Source of the DNA: Catonia carolina
Lineage: Eukaryota; Arthropoda; Insecta; Hemiptera; Achilidae
Length of the DNA stretch: 64,000 nucleotides
NCBI GenBank assembly: GCA_035578175.1
Contig: JAQMRL010000008.1
Location: 9,710,883-9,774,882 of the forward strand
Reading direction: 5' to 3'
Positions 1 to 11,800 of this stretch are shown one piece after another. Within the stretch, counting starts at the first letter, position 1, and each line of letters starts with the position of its first letter. The notes under the pieces are model-generated. The model saw nothing but the letters and a program-made list of their open reading frames with translations, searched no databases and had not been told where the DNA came from. Made by a program: the position numbers and the translations under genes.

Positions 1-41
1 ATAACAAAACAACCAGACTTGAAAAACAGCGTGTTACAGTA

Positions 42-1364
42 CAAGGGGGTACCCAAAAGTATCCGGAATAGCTCTGCTGTGGGCGGAGCTTGTGCAGTAC
101 AAATTCCCGCCACTAGGCTGCTTGTAGCGCTACTCATTGCCAGTTCAATGCCATTTTGTTCGTTGATCTAGCTTGTTCTGTTCTCGTGCAGTGATTGTTC
201 TCGCTAGTGCTGTTTTGTGCTCGTGTCGTTTTTCATGATGGCAAGTTTTAATGAACAACGTGCGGCTGTAAAATTTTGCTTCTTGCTCAGTAAAAACGCC
301 GCGGAAACAGTTGTAATGTTGAACACAGCTTACAAAGACGACGCTATTGGAAAAACCCAAGTTTACGAGTGGTTTTTGCGCTTTAAAAATGGCGACATGT
401 CGATTGAGAACAAACCTCGTTCTGGACGACCGTCGACTTCCCGAACAGACGAAAATGTTGTGAAAGTGAAAGAAATTGTACGAACAGACCGACGACAGAC
501 CATTGACCAAATATCACAGGTTAGTGGGTTATCTTGGAGCTCAGTCCAACGCATTTTAACAGAAGACTTGACAATGAAAAGAGTCGCTGCCAAGTTTGTG
601 CCTCGGGTTCTGACAGACACTCAAAAGGAACGTCGAATTGAAACGTGTAGTGATTTGAAACAACAGCTTGAAACTGATCCAGATTTCATGTCAAAGATCA
701 TTACGGGTGACGAGTCTTGGTGCTATGGGTACGACCCAGAAACCAAACAACAGTCCAGTCAGTGGAAGATTTCATTATCACCCCGACCAAAAAAAAGTCG
801 TCAAGTCAGATCGAAGATCAAAACAATGCTGATTTGTTTTTTTGATGTGAGGGGAATTGTCCATTCAGAGTTCGTTCCACCAGGCCAGACGGTAAATCAA
901 GCTTTTTATCTTGAAGTGTTAAGAAGACTACGAAACAGCATTCGTCGTAAAAGACCTAATTTGTGGCAGACAGGGGACTGGTTTTTCCACCACGACAACG
1001 CGCCTGCACACACGGCAATCTCGGTTACCCAGTTTTTGGCGAAAAACGGCATGGTTTTGCTACCACACGCACCGTACTCACCCGATCTGGCTCCGTGGAA
1101 TTTTTTCTTGTTCCCACGCATGAAAAGGGGCATGAAAGGTCTCCGATTTAACAATGTTGATGATGTCAAGAAAAAAACGACGGATGGGCTGGCAGCCATC
1201 ATTGAAGAGGAGTACAAAAAATGTTTTGAACAGTGGAAGCACCGGTGGGACAAATGTATTAGTTGTAATGGAGAGTATTTTGAAGGGGATAAGGTTCTTT
1301 TGTAAAAAAATTAAAAATAAATAGTTTTAAAAAATAATTCCGGTTTCTTTTGGGTACCCCCTCG
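42..1364 (+). mobile_element. mariner element, near full length
   Basis: A 1323-bp Tc1/mariner element with imperfect terminal inverted repeats. The left end begins CAAGGGGGTACCCAAAAGT and the right end reads the same inverted with a few changes. It is flanked on both sides by TA (40-41 and 1365-1366), the standard mariner target duplication. One long transposase frame fills most of it. Bases 1-40 are flanking DNA. Confidence 0.93.
235..1305 (+). CDS. mariner transposase, third catalytic Asp replaced by Asn
   Basis: Uninterrupted frame of 356 residues, close to the usual mariner length of about 345. Met codons at 235 and 238 are both plausible starts. The N-terminal third has the paired helix-turn-helix region that binds the terminal repeats, with the linker motif SGRPST. 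The C-terminal DDE domain has D159 in GDESW and D254 in HHDNAP. The expected third Asp, 34 residues after D254, is N289 in the context APWNFFLF, where the family has Asp. The frame is otherwise complete, so the element looks recent, but this change should abolish metal-dependent cleavage. I infer an inactive or dominant-negative protein that may still bind the ends. Subfamily not assigned. Confidence 0.9.
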   Translation: MMASFNEQRAAVKFCFLLSKNAAETVVMLNTAYKDDAIGKTQVYEWFLRFKNGDMSIENKPRSGRPSTSRTDENVVKVKEIVRTDRRQTIDQISQVSGLSWSSVQRILTEDLTMKRVAAKFVPRVLTDTQKERRIETCSDLKQQLETDPDFMSKIITGDESWCYGYDPETKQQSSQWKISLSPRPKKSRQVRSKIKTMLICFFDVRGIVHSEFVPPGQTVNQAFYLEVLRRLRNSIRRKRPNLWQTGDWFFHHDNAPAHTAISVTQFLAKNGMVLLPHAPYSPDLAPWNFFLFPRMKRGMKGLRFNNVDDVKKKTTDGLAAIIEEEYKKCFEQWKHRWDKCISCNGEYFEGDKVLL

Positions 1365-1714
1365 TACACTCATGAAATTACAAAAACTGATGAGAAGCAT
1401 GGAATTACGAACTTTCTATGCATGTATGACAAGTGATAACTAACCATAAGTTGCAAGGAGGCTATACAGCTTAAAAGGTTGGGCATAACTAGTGGATATG
1501 ACTCACTGAAATTTGTGCACTAACAATTATGTAGCCTACTCATTGTACTGTAAATAACATCTCTGTTATTACTGATGTGTGATTGATTACTGTTGTTCAT
1601 CTGTCGAAATGTTTATTACCTCTATCCTACCCATTATCTTATCTTGCCGCTTAGAACCATGTGTTGTTCGTCGCTGGTCTGTAATGGTTTTAATAAAACA
1701 TAATATGTAAAACA

Positions 1715-1776
1715 CAATTAGTAAAACCTCTATAGATTCAAACCAGCCTCTCGGCTGATGACCTAAACAACACATA
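1715..1776 (+). repeat. 3'-end fragment of the S1 SINE-like family
   Basis: About 60 bp matching the hairpin end of the S1 repeat, including TCAAACCAGCC and GGCTGATGACCTAAACAAC-like sequence. It abuts a different repeat at 1777. Nothing else recognisable was seen in 1367-1714. Confidence 0.6.
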
Positions 1777-1975
1777 AGGTTTATGAAGAAAACATTTTCT
1801 CGGAATAAACCACAGCTTACAAAATGTATCTATCTAGAAACTGCACAGTAGTGAAATGTATGAGTAGTGTCTCACTGTTGAGGTTGGCAGCACTGTAAAT
1901 ATTTCACTTCCCTTCCTCACAGCCCATACATACGCAAAAGGGAATCTTGTGACTTCAGTATCTATAACATAGAAG
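1777..1975. repeat. 190-bp dispersed repeat, first copy
   Basis: Begins AGGTTTATGAAGAAAAC and matches 5039-5228 over its whole length in the same orientation with scattered substitutions. It has no coding capacity. 1976-2153 shows no identifiable feature. Confidence 0.6.
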
Positions 1976-2153
1976 AACACATGCGCTGTGTAAAGCGAAG
2001 CGCTTCTGAAATATGATAACGCTTGCCATGGAAACTGCTTAGCGCAGGTTGGGTGAAACTGAGCAAAGCACCTGACTGACCACTTCGACTTCTTCCGCCT
2101 CGCTAGCTCCTGGTTTGTTTTTCTTTTAATTCAACTATATAAGGAAACTTGTT

Positions 2154-2545
2154 GTTGTTTAGGTCAACAGCCGAAAGGCTGGTTTGAACCTCTAGAGGTT
2201 TTACTAAGTAAAACGAGGAGTGAGGTGGTTTACAATTGCCTTCCTCACTGAGTGGAAAAGTACGCTTATCAGCATGCCGGGCCCTCTGAAAAGCACATAT
2301 TTTCCACTCTGTAAATGACAACTTCACTTCATTCACCACAGAGTCTGGCTGTATAGTGAAATTCATTTTCTTTCAGAGAAGATAACTCTGACTAGTGTCT
2401 TTTACACCTCTACCTCTTCTGTTCTTAAAGGATTCAGTCACTTAATTGGCTGACCATGTGATAAGACACAGAACTATTTATTTTAGCCCTGCAACGAACA
2501 GATTGAGTGTAAATAATTTGACACTCCACCTGTCTGTTATGGGCA
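2154..2545 (-). repeat. S1 SINE-like repeat, near full length
   Basis: About 390 bp repeated at 13000, 38110, 56430 (partial) and 58925. On the minus strand it ends in a CAGCC-TTTC-GGCTG hairpin followed by ATGAC, which resembles the 3' end of the LINEs in this window. No tRNA or 5S promoter is obvious. A sequence resembling box B (GGTTCAAACC) lies next to the hairpin. Confidence 0.65.
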
Positions 2546-2587
2546 GGAAGGAAACTTATACAACTTATAAAAAAGTAGCTTAGTTAA

Positions 2588-3187
2588 CCCCTTGCCGGTT
2601 CCCGACGGAATATTACGTCACACCGATAATGCACGAAAAAAGCCGCTGACGAAATATTACATCGGCAGTTTTTGTCCTGTTTTATTTTGTTTTGTGTCGG
2701 CTTATTACGTCGATAGCATTATGTATTTAATTTCACTGTCTTTCACAATGATATAGAGTGCTAGTATGTACGTCAAAGTAGTCTACGCATATTATCACGA
2801 ATGCGAAGTGACATTGTCGTTAGTTACAATGGTCCATGTGCTCGAATAACCTAAAAATGTAATGATTTTTATGTGTTCATAAGTATTGTTTATAAGTCTT
2901 TTTTAAGTAATTTTATAGAAAACAATTATTCATATATGTAAATGAAACAATTATGGACTTATATTTTATTTTATGGACTTAAATGACTTTATTTCAATAA
3001 TACAACATTAAGATAGGTTAGGTAACCAATTTTTTTAAATTATGAATAAAATATATTTTACATGCAAAAATAATGTTGCTTTTAATATCATATTAGGTCA
3101 TAATTAGCTGTAATAATTGTGTTTAAGCTAAAAAAAATAGAGCAAAATAATATTAATTTCTGAAAAAAATAATAAACCGGTAAGGGG
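2588..3187. mobile_element. 600-bp MITE with TTAA target sites (piggyBac-like)
   Basis: Flanked by TTAA at 2584-2587 and 3188-3191. Terminal inverted repeats are CCCCTTGCCGG and CCGGTAAGGGG. The interior is AT-rich without a long frame. TTAA duplication and CCC-type ends are piggyBac hallmarks, so this is read as a non-autonomous relative. It lies just upstream of a CAD exon. Confidence 0.8.
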
Positions 3188-3287
3188 TTAATGTTAAAGA
3201 AAATGCTACCTGGACGACTATTAATTTGTTTATTTATAGTTATTATGTATTTTCTGAAAAATAAATTATGATATTTTCATGATCTAG

Positions 3288-3417
3288 ATAAATGACAATA
3301 TTAAAGTAACGGTGCATTTGCAAGATGGAACTGTGGTTGATTCAGAAAGTTATTTCAGTACATTACCATCGCAGACATTTCTTGTTATTCGAAAACCTGA
3401 TGAATATCTACCAAATG
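3288..3417 (+). CDS. DFFB: CAD exon: second half of CIDE-N domain
   Basis: 130 nt, acceptor ..GATCTAG, donor GTAAGC. Encodes the CIDE-N core around HLQDGTVVDSESYF and LVIRKPDEYLPN. The domain mediates homotypic binding to the inhibitor ICAD and to itself. It ends in phase 1, matching the next exon. Confidence 0.85.
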
Positions 3418-6400
3418 GTAAGCTTCATTTCTTATTTTCTCTCGCCTTTTATGAATTAATATACAGGATTCTTGTAAATGATGACCCAATTTAATAAATT
3501 CATATTTATTTAAGTATAAATGCAAAATGAACAATTCACATACCAATGGAAAGAGGAAGTTTCAAAGTTTTTTTTACACATTAACAAATGTTTGATCTGT
3601 CCTCCTTGTGCAGCACGGCAAACATCTAAACGATATCCAAACTCGTCTTACACACGTGCAAGCATATCTTCCATTACTGAGTGCACCGCAGCAGTGATAC
3701 GGTTCTGCAGTTCGGCCAGAGTTGTTGGTAGAGGCGGGATGAAAACTCTTTCCTTAACGTAACCCCATAAGAAATAGTCACATGGGGTGAGATCAGGAGA
3801 TCTCGGTGGCCAGAATTTCAAAGCCAGGTCTTGATTTCCTATCCGTGCGATCCAGCGCTGAGGAAGGGTTTCTGCAACTACAGCCGCCCACTTGCGCGCA
3901 TGTACAGGTTAAGAATGTGTAAAAAAACTTTGAAACTTCCTCTTTCCATTGGTATGTGAATTGTTCATTTTGCATTTATACTTAAATAAATATGAATTTA
4001 TTAAATTGGGTTCATCATGTATAATAACCCTGTATAGAGAAGGAAAATAATGTGTTCGTGTCGATTTTTTTAAATCGAGTTTTCATCGAAAATACACGTT
4101 TTCAGGCCCCCTCGACCAGAAAAAAAACATGTTTTTTAGCGATTGGTCTGTGTATAAACTAAATATCTCAAGAACGGAATTTTATACGAATTTGAAACTT
4201 TTGTACATAAGTTAAGTACCACGAGGGGACCTGGTGTGAAAATTTTCATAAAAATCAGTCAACCATTAGTAGTATATTATTTATGCGATTTTTCACTGTT
4301 TTGAAATGTTTTCAAAAACTACTTCTATGATTCTGTTTAAAATCGCTTTATTTACTCAATTTTTTATGATCTACATGATATAGTAAGCGCTAGGTCTGCT
4401 AAATTCGTGGGAGGGCTGTGCTGTGGTATAGTCATGAGTTTGCAACAAGGAGTAAAGGAGGAAAAGCATCAGTGCACATACGCTATAGCTTTTATTTCAG
4501 TACGACAAACATAACAACTTATACTATACCCAGAGCATATACAGTATATCGCGGAACCTTTTGTTGGTTAACTGTGCGAATATAACTGTTTGTTACTGTA
4601 AACAGAAATATTAGTTTTTCGAAAACGTGGGCAGACTATTCCAAGTGCTAAACGAAATCGAATATGCAGTGTAATAATGCTGTGAAGTTGAAGCTAAACA
4701 AAAATGCCTTTCCCTGCCTCTTAACAAAAGCCATGAGCGAGTGGCTAACTACTGTGATGTTTCTCTTTCTATAATTCGAAAAATGAAGTAGGAAATTAAA
4801 GATGTGTAGAAGCTATTCTTCAACAGTTTTGTTGACACCTGGTAAAAAAGGAAACGGTTAGGTAGATACTAGTGAGACTAACAGTGAAGATGCCGGTGAC
4901 AGCGATAGTAAAAAAGCCGATTTATTGGAAGAAATTTCTTCCAAAGTAATAAGGTAGCTGGTATTTACAGTAAATCAAACATTTCTAGTCATGTAATTAA
5001 GTTAAAGGCAATATTACAGATCATATTTATTTCTTATAAGGTTTATGAAGAAAACATTTTCTTAGAATAAACCACAGCTTACAAAAAGTCCATAGTAACT
5101 ACACGGTAGTGAAATGTACGAGTAGTGTCTCACTGTTGAAGTTGGCAGCACTGCCAATTATTGACTTCCCTTCCTTACAGCCCATTCATTCGCAAAAGGC
5201 AAACTCATGACTAAAGTATTTATAGTAAAATCACTTTATAAGATTGTGACCTTAATATGCATTTTAGGTCAAAATTGTATGTAATCAAAAGTTGTAAGAA
5301 ATTAACCTACAACTTTTATTTCAAACTTTTTTTTTACAATGCTTCTAGTGCAGTGTCAATTAATGATTTTCTGTATTTTTCTCTTTAAAATTTGTAAAAA
5401 TACAGAATTTTTGAAGATTGTGCCTTAGTATTTATTTAATGGTAAAAATGTATATAATTATAACATTATAGAAAATTACAAAATCTACAACTTGTACCTT
5501 CAGAGCTTAGTTTACCGTCATTGCGGCCTTATTTTTTATTTTTTTTTTTGGTTTAATGTCCGACTGTTCTGCAATTACTGCTAATGCAGACGATGACAGA
5601 TGAAATGATTTTTTTGTAACGTATGAAAATATGCCGTGCCTGAATGGGATTCAAACCCAAGACCGCATGATGAGAGGCGAGCACGTTACCAACTGCGCTA
5701 ATGCGGCCTTAGTATAGCCTGATTTTCATAAGGAGTGCGCTGGGCAAAACGTGCGTCTGCAATAGTATAGTCTTGTATGTACTGCAATAGTGCAGCGTAT
5801 GTAATCAACAATGGAACAGCATGCCTACAAAATACAATGGGTGTTGTCAATTTTCAACAACACTCTGACTGTACATCTTACTGTAGGTTGGAGGGGTATG
5901 CGGGGTCAAAGTCAAGTATGCGAATGCGTAGCAATTGGCTTGGCCTTTATCCATTTTATGGCAAAAAAGTAGATATATTGCTAACATAATAGTAATTTAC
6001 AAAATCGACAACTTTTATTAAAAGCATTTTTTTTTTTTTGCAGAGCTTAGTTTAGCGTCAATTATTGATTTTTCGTATTTTTTAATCGTAATTTACGTTT
6101 GTTTTGTTTATAGGAGCTGACTTGATATACAATGCGTTAAAAATGGTCAACGTTGATGTACTACGCACCGGTGAATTAGTCCAGCAATTTTTCGATGAAA
6201 AAATTAAAGAGAAATTACAAGTTTTAACTACCGCTATAATACAAAAACGTGTCGAACAAAATAAAAGGAAGAAGAAAATATCAAAGGATTTGAACGATGA
6301 TAATCTTTTGAAACAAATCGATAAAACAAAATGTAGCACGAGAGAAGATGATCCCGATTGGTTTCTGGGTAAGTATCATCATCATCTGGGTTCAATTCCC

Positions 6401-8779
6401 GATCAAGTTTGGCATTTTTTCATCACTCATTTTCATCTATCGCCCTTTTCACTTTATCTACATTAGCAGTTATTACAAAACAGTTGAATGTTAGACAAAA
6501 AAAAGAGGTAGTCTGCTCTTAAACAGGTTCCTTACACCATATTTATCTTCATACAGTAACCTCTCTGTAGTCCAGCACTTTTGTAGCGGTTCAATTCACG
6601 TGCTAGTATTAAGAACAGCTGATGTAAACATTTTTACTTTCTCTTGCGTGTATGAATACATTCCTACATAGGAAGGAGAGTAATGTTTTCATGTTGATTT
6701 TTAGAATTTGAGTTTTCACCGGATGTACATGTTTTCAGACCCCCTGAATCAAAAAAAACATGTTTTCAGCGATCTCTCTCTCTCCCCCCTCTCTCTCACA
6801 CACTCTCTCTCACTCGCTGACCGTCCCCCCCCTCTCTCCATCTCTCTCTATCCCTCTCTCCCTCTCTCTATCCCCCTCTCTCTCTCACTCACTCACTTGC
6901 TGTCCCCTCCCTCCCTCTCTCTCTCTCTCTCTCACACTCTCTCTCTCACTCTCTCCCTCTCTCTCTCCCTCTCTCTCTCTCTCTCACTCACTTACTGTCC
7001 CCCCTCTTCCTCCCTCTCACTCACTCACTCACTTACTGCCCCCCCTCTCTGTCTCTGTCTGCCTGCCTGTGTGTGTGTGCGCGCGCACATGTGTGCGTGA
7101 GTGTGTGTGTGCGTGTGCGCGCACATGTGTGTGTGTGTGTGTATGTGTGTACAGAATATCTCAAGAACGGAACATTGTATGAACTTGAGAAACTTGAGTT
7201 AGATACCACTAGAGGACCCAACACTAACATTTTCATCAAAATCGGTCAACTGGAAGTAGTAGGTAGTTTATTCGTGTCATTTTTCACTGTTTTTGCGATG
7301 TTCTCAAAAATGGCTCCTATGCTTTTTCTTAAAATCGCCTCATTTACTAAATTTTTTATTCTCTACAAGATAAGGCAGGCGCCATTTCTGCTGAAATTCT
7401 TGGGGAGGTTGTTTTTTTAAGATTGTGATTTTAATTTTAGCGCAAAAATGTATATAATTAAAGTTGTAGAGAATTTTAAATCCTACAACTTTTATTTCAA
7501 AAATTTTTTTTATAACGATTTGTTTAGCGGTAATGAGTGATTTACTGTTTTTTTCTCATGAATACGTGTAAATAATAAATTTTTTTAAGATTTCAGCCGT
7601 AGTATACATCTTACGACAAAAGTGTATAATCAGATTTATAGAAAATTAAAAGATCTACAACTTTTATTTTTAACATTTTTCTCTACAGAGCCTAGTTTGG
7701 CGTGAAAGAGTGATTTTCTGTATTTTTAAGCCAAACTGGTTGATTTTCATTTTGCGTGTTTCACTCATGATTAAAATAAGGTTATGGTTTTTGAGGTTAG
7801 TTTTTTGTTTATTTCTAATGTTTTATTACTAATGTTAGGTCATATTGTTCATTATTTGGATTGGAAAGAGAAATTTCTCACCAGATTTTTTGAAAAATTA
7901 TTTTACAGGTTTGGAGACTAACGCTAAAACGAAAGAATCGTTCATGTTTAAAAGAAGCCAAGATCGTATAAGAGGCTATTACTACAAAACTCAAATGGAT
8001 ATCAAACGTAACCCGGTTATAAACAACGGTATTAACAGCGATCAAATTCTGTTCATTATTGATAATGTTTTTAATAATTTTAAGGTAAGCCATGAAATGT
8101 CGTTTCAGAAATTAATAATAAGAGTTCAACCTTAATCTTGCCCTTATAAATACGTCTATTATACCTTTTTTTTTTATTATACCTTTTTTACGTCTATTCA
8201 AAATGTGTTGCTATTTAAGTTCAAGTTAACTTCTGTATTTGTAAGATTATGAAACTTTTCAAGCAGTTTTTAAATTATCATAAAATTATTATTATTCAGG
8301 ATAGTATACTATTTATATACTATACAGGGTGTCTCACAGGTAACCCGACAATCTTCTAAGGTGGTTTCCTCTCTTCAAAATAATGAAAAAAGTTTATATA
8401 AACATGGGTCCGGAAACGCTTTGTTAGCGAGTTACGGCTAGCGAAAGATTACGCCCTGGGTTCAGAACATACGCCTAAATAAAGTCATCCTAGAGGTCTA
8501 GGAACCCAATTTTATGAGTATATTAGATGGTTTCTTATGTATTTTGACCCAAAAAATTGAATAAAATAAGTTCCAGAACCATATCTCCAGTAGTTTTTGT
8601 AATATCCAATGAAAAACGGACAAATCTGTGCATAAAAATATGGTTTTTACTTTCTCTTGCCTATATGAATATATAGGAAGGAAAGTATTGTTTTCATGTC
8701 GATTTTTCGAAATCGAGTTTTCACCGGATCTATACGTTTTCAGACCCCCTGAACCCAAAAAACATGTTTTTAGCGATTG

Positions 8780-8820
<41 letters not shown>

Positions 8821-11800
8821 CAGAATATCTCAAGAACGGAACATCGTACGAACTTGAAACTTGAAACTTAGTTACGTACCACTACCGGACTCGACACGAA
8901 CATTTTCATCAAAATCGGTCTACCGGAAGTGGTAGTTTATTCGTATAATTTTTCACTTTTTTGCGATTTTCTCAAAAACTGGTCCTACGATTTTTTTAAA
9001 AATCGCCTGGTTTACTTAATTTTTTATTCTCTACAAGATAGGGTAGGCGTCATGTTTGCTGAAATTCTGGGTGAGGCTGTTTTCACGTAAAAACGTTGTT
9101 TTTTAAGATTACAGCTTTAATATGCATTTTAGCGCAACACTTTATATAATAAAAGTTGTAGAGAATTAAAAATTCTACAACTTTTATTTTAAACAATTTT
9201 TTGTATAACGCTTAGTTTAGCGGTAATTTGCGATTTTCTGTTTTTTTTCTCAAGAAAATGTGTGAAAAATTGATTTTTTTAAGATTTCGGCCTTAGTATG
9301 CATTTTACGACAAAAGTGTATACAGGGTGATTCATGAAGTTCTCCCCCCACTTCTACAGCACATTGTACTAGTAAAAATAATGAAAAAATGTTATATAAA
9401 CATAGGTCCGAAAACGCTTCGTTAGCGAGTTACAGCTAGCGAAAGTTTCGCCTGGATTTCAGTTCACCAGGTGAAATGAGGTCTTCCTGGAATTGTGGTA
9501 AGGTAGATTATGGGGCGAATTCAATCATTTCTTATGGTTTTTGATCTGATAAATTGAATAAAACAGGTCCCAGAACTGTAAGTTAAATAGTTTTTGAGAA
9601 AACCAGTGTCAAATGCAAAAAATGGAGTGAAAATCACATTTTTTCATCTTTGGGCAAGAATAACTTTGTTATTTCACCAAGAAACAGTTAAAAATTTTCA
9701 ATAAAAAATGTAGAAAATTTTATTCTGAACAAACCGGTGTAAATAAAGTACACAGAAAGCGAATAGTTTTTGAGAAAACCAGTGTCAAATGCAAAAAAAT
9801 GGAGTGAAAAAAACACATTTTTTCATTTTAGTTTTTCCGGTTAATTTTACTTTGTACTCTTATGAATAAAAACTCATTTAATCAAACATCTATTCGCTTT
9901 CTGTGTACTTAATTTACACCGGTTTGTTCAGAATAAAATTTTCTACATGTTTTATTGAAAAATTTTAACTGTTTCTTGGTGAAATAACACAGTTATCCTT
10001 GCCCAAAGATGAAAAAATAAGTTTTTCACTCCATTTTTTGCATTTGACACTGGTTTTCTTAAAAACTATTTAACTTACAGATCTGGGACCTGTTTTATTC
10101 AATTTATCAGATCAAAAACCATAAGAAATGATTGAATTTGCCCCTTAATCTACCTTACCACAATTCCAGGAAGACCTCATTTCACCTAGTGAACTGAAAT
10201 CCAGGCGAAACTTTCGCTAGCTGTAACTCGCTAACGAAGCGTTTTCGGACCTATGTTTATATAACATTTTTTCATTATTTTTACTAGTACAATGTGCTGT
10301 AGAAGTGGGGGGAGAACTTCATGAATCACCCTGTATAATTTAATTTATAGAAAATTAAAAGATCTACAACTTTTGTTTAAAGCATTTTTCTCTACAGAGC
10401 CTAGTTTAGAGAGAAAGAGTGATTTTCCGTATTTCTAAGCCAAACTGAGGTTGATTTTCATTTTGCATCATTCACTCATGATTAAAATAAGGTTATGTTT
10501 TTGAGGTTAGTTTTTTGTTTATTTCTAATATTTTATTATTAATGTTAGGTTTATTGTTAATTATTTGCATTGGCAAGAGAAAGTTGTGTGAGTGTTTCAT
10601 ACCAGATTTTTTAGGTTTGAAGAAAAAACTGTGTTAAATTGCTAATAAATGTGTAAATTTATATAGCAAAACTTGTAGAGATTTTAATTCTGAAGAGAAT
10701 GATGTAAAATAGGCCAATAATAAACAAACACAAAGTTTAAAAAATTTGTGTTTAATTAAATCTAATGTTTTCTAAATTGTATGTGTTGATTTAATTAAAC
10801 ATAAATTTTTTAAACTTTGTGTTTGTTTATTATTGGCCTATTTTACATCATTCTCTTCAGAATTAAAATAGGTTTTGCTATATAAATTTACACATTTATT
10901 AGCCATTTGACACAGTTATTGTTCTTCAAACCTAATAAAACGTATTTTTATGCAGAGATTTGTCCGTTTTTCATTGGATATTACAAAAATTACTGGAGAT
11001 AATGGTTCTGGAACTTAGTTTATTCAATTTTTTGGGTCAAAATACATAAGAAATCATCAAATCTACTCATAAAATTTGGTTTCTAGACCTCTAGGATGAC
11101 TTTATTTAGGCGTATGTTCTGAACCCAGGGCGAAATTTTTCGCTAGCCGTAACTTGCTAACGAAGCGTTTCTGGACCCATTTTAATATAAACTTTTTTCA
11201 TTATTTGAGAGGAAACCACCTTAGAAGTTTGTCGGGTTACTCGTGAGACACCCTGTATATTTATACACTATTATAGTAATTAATACTTATTCAGGAAGGT
11301 AATTTCTGTTCAGTTAGATAAGTAATTGTACATATTGTTAAAAAAAAATTTAGTTTCAAATGATATAATATACTCTGATGATGGTGGATCCACCGAAACA
11401 CATATAAGTAATAAATAAAAAATAAAGGTAGCTTAAAAAAAGGTTAGTGAAGTTTTTTTTTTGAGACCTCATAGGATCACTCTAGTTCAAGTTTAGATCT
11501 GTTCCAGTGTTGGGTTTCTTTGCAAAGTGCGCTCTCCTAAGCGTGGCTTCCTTTCATTTGGCCCACATTTTCTTAAAACGTTCCGATCTCTGTTTCCGGT
11601 CTTTGTCGGTAAACATCCTGTTGTACACTCGCAAAGTTTGTGAATCTGCCCGGTGTTTTCCGACGCTTCGATTCATCTGGTATTCTCTTAGTTGGTTGCC
11701 CCCCGTAATCCGATGGTAACTTTCTCTGCTCCTTGCAGAAGGGGTATCTTTGCTAAAAGAACTTTCCATATTTTGAACTTTCTATGATGCATCTTTCCTG

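Larger units (their letters stand above)
3432..4430 (+). mobile_element. Helentron-like ACTTTCTC-family copy Z, old and interrupted
   Basis: The family start (TTATTTTCTCTCGCC, degenerate) is split at 3463 by an IS630 foldback and resumes at 4033 with the typical blocks (ACATGTTTTTTAGCGATTGG, CTCAAGAACGGA, ATCAAAATCGGTC-like). Later family blocks reappear at 5229-5530 and 5706-6110, so the copy is broken into pieces across the CAD intron. Divergence suggests the oldest copy here. Confidence 0.65.
6635..7891 (+). mobile_element. Helentron-like copy A with expanded microsatellites
   Basis: Starts TACTTTCTCTTGCG and ends near GGAAAGAGAAATTTC..CCAGATTTTTT. It contains the family blocks and, at the usual microsatellite position, a very long CT tract followed by a GT tract. 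It ends 17 bp before a CAD exon, so its 3' part forms the polypyrimidine and acceptor context of that exon. Confidence 0.75.
8335..11255. mobile_element. Foldback element F1, host of a nested insertion
   Basis: Ends are CAGGGTGTCTCACAGG and its inverse, with TA on both sides. The left arm (8335-8647 plus 10613-10777) pairs with the right arm (10778-11255). The element would be about 950 bp without the Helentron-like copy inserted at 8648. It has no coding capacity. Both arms carry the hairpin core GTTAGCGAGTTAC-GCTAGCGAA shared with F2 and F3. Confidence 0.85.

Noticed and set aside
1587..1775. Small minus-strand frame upstream of CAD, considered as the missing CIDE-N first half
   Set aside because: Wrong strand and overlaps an S1 repeat fragment; no CIDE-N pattern. 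The missing exon was not found in 1-3287.
5600..5708. tRNA gene
   Set aside because: Box A and B are present but there is no acceptor stem pairing, and a SINE body with poly(A) and sister copies follow; it is a SINE.
6708..7182. Long Ser/Leu/Pro-rich open frames
   Set aside because: They are translations of the CT/GT low-complexity tract inside a repeat; no codon or domain signal.
9323..10333. 1-kb palindrome as an assembly artefact
   Set aside because: The same palindrome occurs at three unrelated sites with TA on both sides and an asymmetric loop, as expected of a transposon.
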